Assembly (NCBI RefSeq): GCF_001975225.1 | Contig: NZ_CP019445.1 | Coordinates: 1,550,001 to 1,614,000 of the forward strand | DNA: 64,000 nucleotides | From: Kosakonia cowanii JCM 10956 = DSM 18146 | Lineage (GTDB): Bacteria; Pseudomonadota; Gammaproteobacteria; Enterobacterales; Enterobacteriaceae | Direction of reading: 5' to 3' | Shown here: positions 56,259 to 64,000 of the stretch, one piece after another | How the letters are laid out: each line of letters opens with the position of its first letter | How positions within the stretch are numbered: the first letter of the stretch is position 1 | Program-made: the position numbers and the translations under genes | Notes under the pieces: model-generated | The model's input: the letters and a program-made list of their open reading frames with translations, nothing else | Databases searched by the model: none | Told to the model about the DNA's origin: nothing

Positions 56259-58586
56259 TGCAGCGTCTGCCACCCAGGCTTTGAGCACGGCGACATCATT
56301 GCGCCACTCCTGCTTCATCTCTTCCACCCATTCGCCGACATTATCCCACCAGGCGGGAAGATCCGGAGACTGGATCTGCTGGCCTAACTGCTGCAGATGG
56401 CGCAGGCCGACGGATCCGGCAGCGCCCTTAATTTTGTGCCCCTCTTCGACAATCCCTTTCTGGTCGCGCGCGGTAAGGTTCGACTCCAGCACGCTCAGAT
56501 AACCTGGCATCATCTTCTCAAACACCGCCAGCCCATCGGTAATCAGCTTCGGCCCAACCAGTTCGAGATACTGCTCAAGCATGGCGGTATCCAGCAGAGT
56601 TTGCGCTTTGTCGTTGTCTATCGTTGCCACCTGTTCCTCCTCCTCATCTCCGGCGTCCCAAAACTTTTTGATCATTGCCGTTAATGCCGGCACTGCCAGC
56701 GGTTTGCTTAAAACATCATCCATGCCGGCATCCAGATACTCCTGCTTATCTTTCAGCACGTTTGCGGTCAGCGCCACCAGCGGCGGCAGTTCGTCGCGCG
56801 AATAGCGGCTGGTGAGCGCGCGCGAAATATCCAGCCCGGTCATATCCGGCAGCTGAATATCGAGCAGCACCAGGTCATATTCGCCCGGCGCAAACATCTC
56901 CAGCGCCTCACCGCCGGTCATCGCCACATCGACGCTGTTACCAAGTTTCTCCAGCACCGAGCGCGCGACAATCACGTTGAGTTCGATATCTTCTACCAGC
57001 AGCACATGTAGCGCCGGTAAAGGCATCTCATCCTCTTCGAAAGCGTCGTCAACCTCCTCCGCCACCGCAGGGGCATGGACGGTCAACGTAAAGAGCGAGC
57101 CGCTGCCGGGCTGGCTGCTGACGGTGATATCGCCGCCCATGCTTTTCGCCAGACGGCGCGAGACCGCAAGCCCGATGCCGGTACCGGTGGCCGGTTTGCC
57201 GCCGTGGCTATCTTTCACCTGATAATACATGGCGAAGATTTTGTCCTGCTCATCGCGCGGAATACCGATCCCGGAGTCCTGCACTTCGAAGTGGAGGATC
57301 TCACCTTCGTCATAGCGCACACGCACCGTCACCTGCCCTTCGCGGGTAAATTTCACCGCGTTGCTGATCAGGTTCCAGAGGATCTGCCGCAAGCGGGTGC
57401 CGTCGGTGATCACCTGGTGTGGCAGCGGCAGCGTCGGCTCCAGCTCGAAGCGCAGCCCTTTTTGATGCGCCTGCAGCCCGGAGAGGTTCTCCAGATCCGC
57501 CAGGAAACTGGTGAAGTCGAGCGGCTGGTTATCGAGCTGCACTTTGCGCCGCTCCATCTTATCCATATCGATGATATCGTTGAAGATATTTCCCAGCGTC
57601 ACCGCAGAGACATGGATCGTTTTGAGGTATTTTTCCTGTTCAGGTGCCAGGTCGGTATCCAGCAGGATGCGGCTTAAACCGACGATGCCGTTAAGCGGCG
57701 TACGCAGTTCGTGGCTGATGGTAGAGATAAAGGTGGTCTTGTCCCGGCTGGCACGCTCCAGCGCGTCCTGATAGCGCTTACGCTCGGTAATATCGCGCCC
57801 GAAGCCCATCAGCCCGTGGCGTTTACCGACGCGGTCATAATAGGGAACTTTGCGGATTTCGAAGCAGGCTTTGCGCCCGTCGGGGTAATCGAGCCACTGC
57901 TCATAGGTGAGCGAGACATTGTGACGAAACACTTTCTCGTCGGTTTCAATCACTTTTTGTGCCGCTTCCGGCGAGTAGACATCCTGCGGCTTGAGGTGAA
58001 TCAGCTGCTTTTCGCTTTTGCCAGTGAGCAGTTCCATAGCGCGGTTGCAGCCAGAAAACTCTTTATCTTCATTACGATAGAAGACCAGATCGGGGGAGGC
58101 ATCCAGGAAAGAGCGCAGAAAAGAAGATTGCTGTTCAAGCTGGATCTGCGTCTGCTCGCGCTCCTGCATCTCAATCTTCAGCCGCTCAAACGTTGCCTGT
58201 CGCTCCGCTTCGGCTTTTTCGCGATCGCTGATCTCCTGGTTAAGCTGCATGATGTTGTCTTTAAGCTTCACGTTGAGCTTAAGATCGCGCTCGCGCATCT
58301 CTTCCAGCTTCTCTACCAGTCGCGATAAGCGCTGGCGTGACTCCTCCAGTTGCTCAACCACTACCGATAAGAAGTAGACCGCCCAGGGGGTGATCAGCAG
58401 ACCAAAGAAGATAGAGCGGATCACGTCAATACGCTCAACCTGCCCCTGCAACACCATCGTGACCGCCATTTGCACCACAATGGCCAGCACCACCAGCGCC
58501 AGCGCCAACAGCATGGAAAAGCGCACCAGACCCAGCTTCATCATCAGGTCGACGTAATATTGCGCCAGTAAACGGATTTGCTTCAT
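56250..58586 (-). CDS. arcB: Aerobic respiration control sensor histidine kinase ArcB
   Basis: A 778-residue tripartite hybrid kinase that senses quinone redox state and phosphorylates ArcA. Two N-terminal membrane segments are followed by a coiled coil and a PAS domain ([21 protein letters not shown]). The kinase core has H292 in [14 protein letters not shown] and the ATP-binding [12 protein letters not shown]. The receiver Asp is in [10 protein letters not shown] and the C-terminal HPt has His717 in [14 protein letters not shown]; these positions follow E. coli, which has the same length. ATG 58586 (MKQIRLL) is used, six codons inside the open frame. Its stop lies inside the arcZ terminator. 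Confidence 0.98.
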   Translation of the reverse strand: MKQIRLLAQYYVDLMMKLGLVRFSMLLALALVVLAIVVQMAVTMVLQGQVERIDVIRSIFFGLLITPWAVYFLSVVVEQLEESRQRLSRLVEKLEEMRERDLKLNVKLKDNIMQLNQEISDREKAEAERQATFERLKIEMQEREQTQIQLEQQSSFLRSFLDASPDLVFYRNEDKEFSGCNRAMELLTGKSEKQLIHLKPQDVYSPEAAQKVIETDEKVFRHNVSLTYEQWLDYPDGRKACFEIRKVPYYDRVGKRHGLMGFGRDITERKRYQDALERASRDKTTFISTISHELRTPLNGIVGLSRILLDTDLAPEQEKYLKTIHVSAVTLGNIFNDIIDMDKMERRKVQLDNQPLDFTSFLADLENLSGLQAHQKGLRFELEPTLPLPHQVITDGTRLRQILWNLISNAVKFTREGQVTVRVRYDEGEILHFEVQDSGIGIPRDEQDKIFAMYYQVKDSHGGKPATGTGIGLAVSRRLAKSMGGDITVSSQPGSGSLFTLTVHAPAVAEEVDDAFEEDEMPLPALHVLLVEDIELNVIVARSVLEKLGNSVDVAMTGGEALEMFAPGEYDLVLLDIQLPDMTGLDISRALTSRYSRDELPPLVALTANVLKDKQEYLDAGMDDVLSKPLAVPALTAMIKKFWDAGDEEEEQVATIDNDKAQTLLDTAMLEQYLELVGPKLITDGLAVFEKMMPGYLSVLESNLTARDQKGIVEEGHKIKGAAGSVGLRHLQQLGQQIQSPDLPAWWDNVGEWVEEMKQEWRNDVAVLKAWVADAAKK

Positions 58587-58686
58587 AGCGTTTTCCTTAA
58601 ACAAGTCCGCTCAATAATACTCAATTCTGAGCAAGGCGTTGAAGCTTGTGCGAAAAATGCGGCAATAATGTGTGGTTGACCCAGGT

Positions 58687-59613
58687 TCAGGCAGGCGGCG
58701 TCCAGCAGCGACCGAGCGCCGATCCCTGGCCGCCGTGTGCATTAAGGTAGGTATTAATTTCGACCATGCCGGTCCAGCGGTTTTCGCACCAAAGCGGCGC
58801 CAGCAGGGTAGGACGACGGGCGCTTGCAGAAACGCGGTGGTAGATTATCTCCGGCGGCGTGTGGCGGATCATCTCGCCCGCAATGGCGGTGTACTCCTCA
58901 AGCCCGATGGCGTTAAGGCGCCCCGCTTCCCAGGCCTTTGCCATAATGCTGCCTTTCACAATATGCAGTGGGTGGAGCTTGATGCCGTCGACGCCGGTCT
59001 CCACCACGCGCTCAAGCGTCGCCATGCAATCCGGCAGCCGCTCGCCCGGCAGGCCAGCAATCAGATGCGTACAGACCTTCAGGCCGCGTTCGCGGGCGAG
59101 CCGCGTGGTGTTTTGATAGCAGGCGAAATCGTGGCCGCGATTGATGCGGTGCAGGGTTTTATCGTGCGCGGTTTGTAACCCCAGCTCCAGCCACACCTCA
59201 AAGCCCTGCTGGCGGTATTCACACAGCAGATCCAGCACCGCGTCCGGCACACAGTCGGGACGCGTTCCGACACACAACCCAACCATATTGGCCTGGCTCA
59301 GCGCCTGCTGATACATCTCGCGCAGCACCTGCACTTCCGCCCAGGTGCTGGTATAGGCCTGAAAATAGGCGAGATAGCGCCGGGCGCGGTTAACGCACTG
59401 CGCCTGCTCGGCAAGCTGCACCGCAATTGAGCGGTACTGCTGCGCCTCATCGGCAAAAGAGGCGACGTTGCAGAAAGTACAGCCGCCGCGGCCCAGCGTG
59501 CCATCGCGGTTTGGGCAGCTAAAGCCGCCGTGCAGGGTCAGCTTATGAACTTTTTCGCCATAGCGTCGGGCAAGATCCCCACCAAACATATTGACTAATT
59601 TCTGTAACTGCAT
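58687..59613 (-). CDS. yhcC: YhcC, radical SAM protein
   Basis: A 308-residue radical SAM protein of the YhcC/TIGR01212 family. The N-terminal segment CPNRDGTLGRGGCTFC holds the cluster cysteines in the longer CxxxCxxC-like spacing of this family. GLQTAHDKTLHRINRGH and LIAGLPGE are typical later motifs. The substrate is unknown. ATG 59613 (MQLQKLVNMFGGD) matches E. coli; an ATG at 59667 adds 18 residues. Its start faces the gltB upstream region. Confidence 0.93.
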   Translation of the reverse strand: MQLQKLVNMFGGDLARRYGEKVHKLTLHGGFSCPNRDGTLGRGGCTFCNVASFADEAQQYRSIAVQLAEQAQCVNRARRYLAYFQAYTSTWAEVQVLREMYQQALSQANMVGLCVGTRPDCVPDAVLDLLCEYRQQGFEVWLELGLQTAHDKTLHRINRGHDFACYQNTTRLARERGLKVCTHLIAGLPGERLPDCMATLERVVETGVDGIKLHPLHIVKGSIMAKAWEAGRLNAIGLEEYTAIAGEMIRHTPPEIIYHRVSASARRPTLLAPLWCENRWTGMVEINTYLNAHGGQGSALGRCWTPPA

Positions 59614-60034
59614 AATCTGAAAGGCCGCCCAAATCAAAGGGCGTAGCCTGCCACTATTAGCTTTCATCGGCGATGACCTGGATCAATCGCCCGGGAAGGC
59701 TTTATCCATTGCATAATCAGTCAACATAACCGCCATTTCATTCACCCTCAGGGTAATTACTTTTCCTTATGCTGAAAGGTAAATTTGCAGAAATAGGTCT
59801 CCATCTCAAAAACAGTGGGATTATGCGGCGCCAGCCACACAAGCAGGATAATAATCTGCTAATAAAAGTCAGGTCAGAACAGAAGAGCGGAAACAGCGCA
59901 TAACTATAGTGAGTCAGATCACACTCTCCCCCTGCAATATGCAACCATAACTGAATGTAAAACTGATTAAACATCCTTTTAAATCAATTGGATGAATAGC
60001 TGTTAGCACATTTTTGGATAAATAAGCTCGGCAT

Positions 60035-60063
60035 TTGACCTGTGTGCGGATTCCCGATAAGTT
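60035..60063 (+). promoter_or_regulatory. Predicted sigma 70 promoter of gltB
   Basis: TTGACC (60035-60040) and TAAGTT (60058-60063) are spaced by 17 bp, giving a start near 60070 and a leader of about 212 nt. Confidence 0.6.
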
Positions 60064-60214
60064 GGAAATCCGCTGGAAGCTTTCTGGATGAGCAGTCTGC
60101 TCATCATATTTATGCAGTAATTGAGATTCCCTCTTAAGCAAGTCCTCAACACTTGTGAATCGATGCGAAAAGGAAATAGAAGAGGGCGACATACGAGGCC
60201 ATTGCCCCGTCGCC

Positions 60215-60280
60215 ATGCTCTTTCTGCGCCTGTGCGTAACGATCGGGAGGGCTCTCGCAGAGCCTGGGGAGGTTCACTGA
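60215..60280 (+). CDS. Possible 21-residue leader peptide upstream of gltB
   Basis: An ORF of 21 codons (MLFLRLCVTIGRALAEPGEVH) starts with ATG 60215 and ends with TGA at 60278-60280. One base separates this stop from the gltB ATG (TGA-T-ATG). The gltB ribosome-binding site GGGGAGG lies inside its last codons. No strong ribosome-binding site precedes its own start. If translated, it would couple to gltB; it may also be chance. Confidence 0.35.
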   Translation: MLFLRLCVTIGRALAEPGEVH

Positions 60281-60281
60281 T

Positions 60282-63200
60282 ATGTTGTACGATAAATCTC
60301 TTGAGAGAGATAACTGTGGTTTCGGCCTGATCGCCCACATAGAAGGCGAACCTAGCCACAAGGTAGTGCGTACCGCTATTCACGCACTGGCCCGCATGCA
60401 GCACCGCGGCGCGATCCTTGCCGATGGTAAAACCGGCGACGGTTGCGGCCTGCTGTTGCAAAAACCTGACCGTTTCTTCCGCATCGTCGCCGAAGAGCGC
60501 GGCTGGCGCTTAGCCAAAAACTACGCCGTCGGCATGCTGTTCCTCAATCAGGATCCGGAAAAAGCGGCTGCATCGCGTCGTGTTGTAGAAGAAGAACTTC
60601 AGCGTGAGACTCTCTCGCTCGTTGGCTGGCGCGATGTGCCGACCAACGAAGGCGTACTCGGTGAAATCGCCCTCTCCTCACTGCCTCGTATTGAGCAAGT
60701 TTTCGTTAACGCCCCGGCCGGCTGGCGTCCGCGCGATATGGAGCGCCGTCTCTTTATTGCCCGTCGCCGCATTGAAAAGCGTTTACAGGAGGATAAAGAG
60801 TTCTACGTCTGTAGCCTCTCTAACCTCGTCAACATCTATAAAGGTCTCTGTATGCCGGCGGATCTGCCGCGCTTCTACCTGGACCTGGCGGACCTGCGTC
60901 TGGAATCGGCCATCTGCCTGTTCCACCAGCGCTTCTCCACCAACACCGTGCCGCGCTGGCCGCTGGCGCAGCCTTTCCGCTACCTGGCGCACAACGGTGA
61001 AATCAACACCATTACCGGTAACCGCCAGTGGGCGCGCGCGCGTACCTACAAATTCCAGACGCCGCTGATCCCGGATCTGCATGATGCTGCGCCGTTCGTC
61101 AACGAAACCGGCTCTGACTCCAGCTCAATGGATAACATGCTGGAGCTGCTGTTAGCGGGCGGGATGGATATTGTGCGCGCCATGCGTCTCCTGGTGCCGC
61201 CAGCCTGGCAGAACAACCCGGAGATGGATCCGGATCTGCGCAGCTTCTTCGACTTTAACTCCATGCATATGGAGCCGTGGGACGGCCCGGCGGGCATCGT
61301 GATGTCTGATGGGCGTTTTGCCGCCTGTAACCTCGACCGTAACGGTCTGCGTCCGGCGCGCTACGTCATCACCAAAGATAAGCTCATCACCTGCGCTTCT
61401 GAAGTGGGCATCTGGGATTACCAGCCGGATGAAGTGGTCGAGAAAGGCCGCGTTGGGCCAGGCGAACTGATGGTTATCGATACCCGCGGCGGGCGCATTC
61501 TGCACTCTGCCGAGACCGATGACGATCTGAAAAGCCGCCACCCGTATAAAGAGTGGATGGAGAAAAACGTCCGCCGCCTGGTGCCGTTTGAAGATCTCTC
61601 CGACGACGAAGTCGGCATCCGCGAGATGGATGACGATCTGCTCACCAGCTACCAGAAACAGTTTAACTACAGTTTTGAAGAGCTGGACTCGGTGATCCGC
61701 GTGCTGGGCGAGAACGGCCAGGAAGCGGTCGGCTCGATGGGCGATGATACGCCGTTCGCCGTGCTCTCCAGCCAGCCGCGCATCATTTATGACTACTTCC
61801 GCCAGCAGTTTGCGCAGGTCACCAACCCGCCTATCGATCCGCTGCGCGAAGCGCATGTGATGTCGCTGGCGACCAGCATCGGCCGTGAAATGAACGTCTT
61901 CTGCGAAGCGGAAGGCCAGGCGCACCGTCTGAGCTTCAAATCGCCGATTCTGCTCTACTCCGATTTCAAACAGCTCACCACCATGACTGAGGAGCACTAT
62001 CGCGCGGATACGCTCGATATTACCTTCGACGCCACGGCAACGACGCTGGAAGAGACCATTAAAGCGCTGTGCGACAAAGCGGAAGCGATGGTGCGCGCCG
62101 GTACCGTTCTGCTGGTGCTCTCCGATCGCAACATTGCCAAAAACCGCCTGCCGGTTCCGGCGCCAATGGCAGTTGGTGCGATTCAGGCATGCCTGGTGGA
62201 TAAGAACCTGCGCTGCGACGCCAACATCATTGTTGAAACCGCCAGCGCCCGCGATCCGCACCACTTTGCGGTGCTGCTGGGCTTCGGCGCGACGGCGATC
62301 TACCCCTACCTGGCGTATGAAACGCTGGCGAAGCTTATCGACAGCAAAGCGATTGAGAAAGATTACCGCACCGTGATGCTGAACTACCGCAACGGCATCA
62401 ACAAAGGGCTGTACAAGATCATGTCCAAAATGGGCATCTCGACTATCGCCTCTTACCGCTGCTCAAAACTGTTTGAAGCGGTTGGCCTGCACGATGATGT
62501 CACAGCGCTCTGCTTCCAGGGCGTGGTCAGCCGTATCGGCGGCGCCAGCTTCCCGGACTTCCAGCAGGATCTGCTGAACCTCTCCAAACGTGCCTGGCTG
62601 GCGCGCAAACCGCTGGAGCAAGGCGGCTTGCTGAAGTACGTTCACGGTGGCGAATACCACGCTTACAACCCGGACGTGGTGCGCACGCTGCAAAAAGCGG
62701 TTGAGAGCGGCGACTACAGCGACTATCAGCAGTACGCGAAGCTGGTTAACGAGCGTCCGGCGGCAACGCTGCGCGATCTGCTGGCCATTACGCCGGGCAG
62801 TGACGCGGTAAGTCTTAACGACGTTGAACCGGCGACGGAGCTATTTAAACGCTTCGATACGGCGGCGATGTCTATCGGCGCGCTCAGCCCGGAAGCACAC
62901 GAAGCGCTGGCGGAAGCGATGAACAGCCTCGGCGGCTTCTCCAACTCCGGCGAAGGCGGCGAAGATCCGGCGCGCTACGGCACCAACAAAGTGTCGCGTA
63001 TCAAGCAGGTCGCTTCAGGTCGCTTTGGCGTAACCCCAGCCTACCTGGTGAACGCCGATGTTATCCAGATTAAAGTGGCGCAGGGCGCGAAGCCGGGCGA
63101 AGGCGGTCAGTTGCCGGGTGATAAAGTGACCCCGTACATCGCCAAATTGCGTTACTCCGTGCCGGGCGTGACGCTGATTTCGCCGCCGCCGCACCACGAT

Positions 63201-64000
63201 ATCTACTCGATCGAGGATCTGGCGCAGCTGATTTTCGACCTGAAACAAGTCAACCCGAAGGCGCTGATCTCCGTCAAACTGGTTTCCGAACCGGGTGTCG
63301 GCACCATTGCGACCGGCGTGGCGAAAGCCTATGCCGATCTGATCACCATTGCCGGTTACGACGGCGGTACCGGCGCAAGCCCGCTCTCCTCCGTAAAATA
63401 CGCGGGCTGCCCGTGGGAGCTTGGTCTGGTGGAAACCCAGCAGGCGCTGGTGGCGAACGGTCTGCGTCATAAGATTCGCTTGCAGGTCGATGGCGGTCTG
63501 AAAACCGGCCAGGACATTATCAAAGCGGCGATTCTGGGTGCAGAGAGCTTCGGTTTCGGTACCGGCCCGATGGTGGCGCTGGGCTGTAAATACCTGCGTA
63601 TTTGTCACCTCAACAACTGCGCAACCGGTGTTGCAACCCAGGATGAGAAGCTGCGTAAGAATCACTACCACGGCCTGCCGTTCAAAGTGACCAACTACTT
63701 TGAATTTATCGCCCGTGAAACCCGCGAACTGATGGCGCAGCTGGGCGTGAAACGCCTGGTGGATCTGATTGGCCGCACCGACCTGCTGAAAGAGCTTGAT
63801 GGCTTTACCGCGCGTCAGCAGAAGCTGGATCTCTCCAAACTGCTGGAGACCGCTGAACCGCATGCCGGCAAAGCGCTCTACTGCACCGAGAGCAACCCGC
63901 CGTTCGACAATGGCGTGCTGAATGCCCAGCTGTTGCAGCAGGCGAAACCGTTTGTTGATGAGCGCCAGAGCAAAACCTTCTGGTTTGATATCCGCAACAC
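60282..64000 (+). CDS. gltB: Glutamate synthase (NADPH) large subunit GltB, partial
   Basis: The gene is cut by the right edge after about 1239 of roughly 1486 codons. GltB with GltD makes glutamate from glutamine and 2-oxoglutarate. From ATG 60282 (MLYDKSLERDN) the mature N-terminal nucleophile is Cys12 (CGFGLIAHIEG), so the propeptide is 11 residues. The glutamine amidotransferase domain (about 12-410) is followed by a central domain and the FMN/3Fe-4S synthase domain from about 790. Cysteines in CKYLRICHLNNCATG are the 3Fe-4S ligands. GGGGAGG is a strong ribosome-binding site 9 bp before the ATG. The in-frame upstream sequence has a stop at 60237. Confidence 0.97.
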   Translation, partial: MLYDKSLERDNCGFGLIAHIEGEPSHKVVRTAIHALARMQHRGAILADGKTGDGCGLLLQKPDRFFRIVAEERGWRLAKNYAVGMLFLNQDPEKAAASRRVVEEELQRETLSLVGWRDVPTNEGVLGEIALSSLPRIEQVFVNAPAGWRPRDMERRLFIARRRIEKRLQEDKEFYVCSLSNLVNIYKGLCMPADLPRFYLDLADLRLESAICLFHQRFSTNTVPRWPLAQPFRYLAHNGEINTITGNRQWARARTYKFQTPLIPDLHDAAPFVNETGSDSSSMDNMLELLLAGGMDIVRAMRLLVPPAWQNNPEMDPDLRSFFDFNSMHMEPWDGPAGIVMSDGRFAACNLDRNGLRPARYVITKDKLITCASEVGIWDYQPDEVVEKGRVGPGELMVIDTRGGRILHSAETDDDLKSRHPYKEWMEKNVRRLVPFEDLSDDEVGIREMDDDLLTSYQKQFNYSFEELDSVIRVLGENGQEAVGSMGDDTPFAVLSSQPRIIYDYFRQQFAQVTNPPIDPLREAHVMSLATSIGREMNVFCEAEGQAHRLSFKSPILLYSDFKQLTTMTEEHYRADTLDITFDATATTLEETIKALCDKAEAMVRAGTVLLVLSDRNIAKNRLPVPAPMAVGAIQACLVDKNLRCDANIIVETASARDPHHFAVLLGFGATAIYPYLAYETLAKLIDSKAIEKDYRTVMLNYRNGINKGLYKIMSKMGISTIASYRCSKLFEAVGLHDDVTALCFQGVVSRIGGASFPDFQQDLLNLSKRAWLARKPLEQGGLLKYVHGGEYHAYNPDVVRTLQKAVESGDYSDYQQYAKLVNERPAATLRDLLAITPGSDAVSLNDVEPATELFKRFDTAAMSIGALSPEAHEALAEAMNSLGGFSNSGEGGEDPARYGTNKVSRIKQVASGRFGVTPAYLVNADVIQIKVAQGAKPGEGGQLPGDKVTPYIAKLRYSVPGVTLISPPPHHDIYSIEDLAQLIFDLKQVNPKALISVKLVSEPGVGTIATGVAKAYADLITIAGYDGGTGASPLSSVKYAGCPWELGLVETQQALVANGLRHKIRLQVDGGLKTGQDIIKAAILGAESFGFGTGPMVALGCKYLRICHLNNCATGVATQDEKLRKNHYHGLPFKVTNYFEFIARETRELMAQLGVKRLVDLIGRTDLLKELDGFTARQQKLDLSKLLETAEPHAGKALYCTESNPPFDNGVLNAQLLQQAKPFVDERQSKTFWFDIRN

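Larger units (their letters stand above)
59614..60281. other. yhcC-gltB divergent intergenic region (668 bp)
   Basis: No full-length gene is visible. It holds a good gltB promoter near 60.04 kb, a leader of about 210 nt and a 21-codon ORF ending one base before gltB. In E. coli this region binds Lrp, IHF and CRP; AT-rich stretches upstream of 60.0 kb fit that, but I did not assign sites. Confidence 0.7.

Noticed and set aside
60121..60330. 69-codon frame overlapping the gltB start
   Set aside because: It contains RRHALSAPVR, like the former E. coli gltB N-terminus, but is out of frame with gltB and has no good start; kept only as a remark under the gltB leader finding.

Overview
The window is a 64 kb stretch of core chromosome from a member of the Enterobacteriaceae. 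Gene order, protein lengths and sequences follow the Escherichia coli yraL (rsmI) to gltB block almost gene for gene. The proteins are close to, but not identical with, the E. coli ones. With a few tandem REP elements, this suggests a relative in the Enterobacter/Kosakonia/Klebsiella group; the genus cannot be fixed from the sequence alone. I see no prophage, insertion sequence, CRISPR array or integrated island.

Layout, left to right. (1) 1-14.4 kb: a Fic-family gene cut by the left edge, then rsmI, lpoA-yraN-diaA-dolP, and small stress or unknown genes (yraQ, yraR, yhbO, yhbP, yhbQ, yhbS). These are followed by the oxygen-independent ubiquinone genes ubiT and ubiUV, then yhbW and the tryptophan permease mtr with its TrpR operator. 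(2) 14.4-26.8 kb: an RNA and translation block on the minus strand. In transcription order it runs metY, rimP, nusA, infB, rbfA, truB, rpsO, pnp, nlpI, yrbN, deaD. (3) 27-34.3 kb: argG under ARG boxes, then ftsH, folP, glmM, secG and tRNA-Leu leuU, with rlmE upstream. (4) 34.4-41.7 kb: yhbY, greA, dacB, rplU-rpmA-yhbE-obgE, ispB, sfsB. (5) 41.7-54.6 kb: cell-envelope genes. murA and ibaG precede the Mla phospholipid transport operon mlaFEDCB, which is followed by yrbG-kdsD-kdsC-lptC-lptA-lptB (LPS synthesis and transport) and rpoN-hpf-ptsN-rapZ-npr (sigma 54 and the nitrogen PTS). (6) 54.6-64 kb: mtgA, elbB, the sRNA gene arcZ, arcB, yhcC and the 5' two-thirds of gltB.

The envelope genes converge on one job. 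LpoA, DacB, MtgA, MurA, GlmM and NlpI serve peptidoglycan; Kds, Lpt, Mla, DolP and FtsH serve the outer membrane. The minus-strand 15-27 kb block couples transcription elongation, ribosome maturation, initiation and RNA decay.

I found no clearly new multi-gene system. The sequence-level oddities worth checking are mostly in intergenic DNA: a 131-bp imperfect palindrome between ubiV and yhbW that would trap the yhbW ribosome-binding site, a four-copy REP array, a hairpin plus REP inside the infB-rbfA junction, and a short ORF ending one base before gltB. Within genes, the third IF2 start is GTG, not ATG. Compared with E. coli K-12, yhbX (argG-leuU) and yrbL (npr-mtgA) are absent. Comparisons with E. 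coli rest on memory of those sequences, not on an alignment run here.
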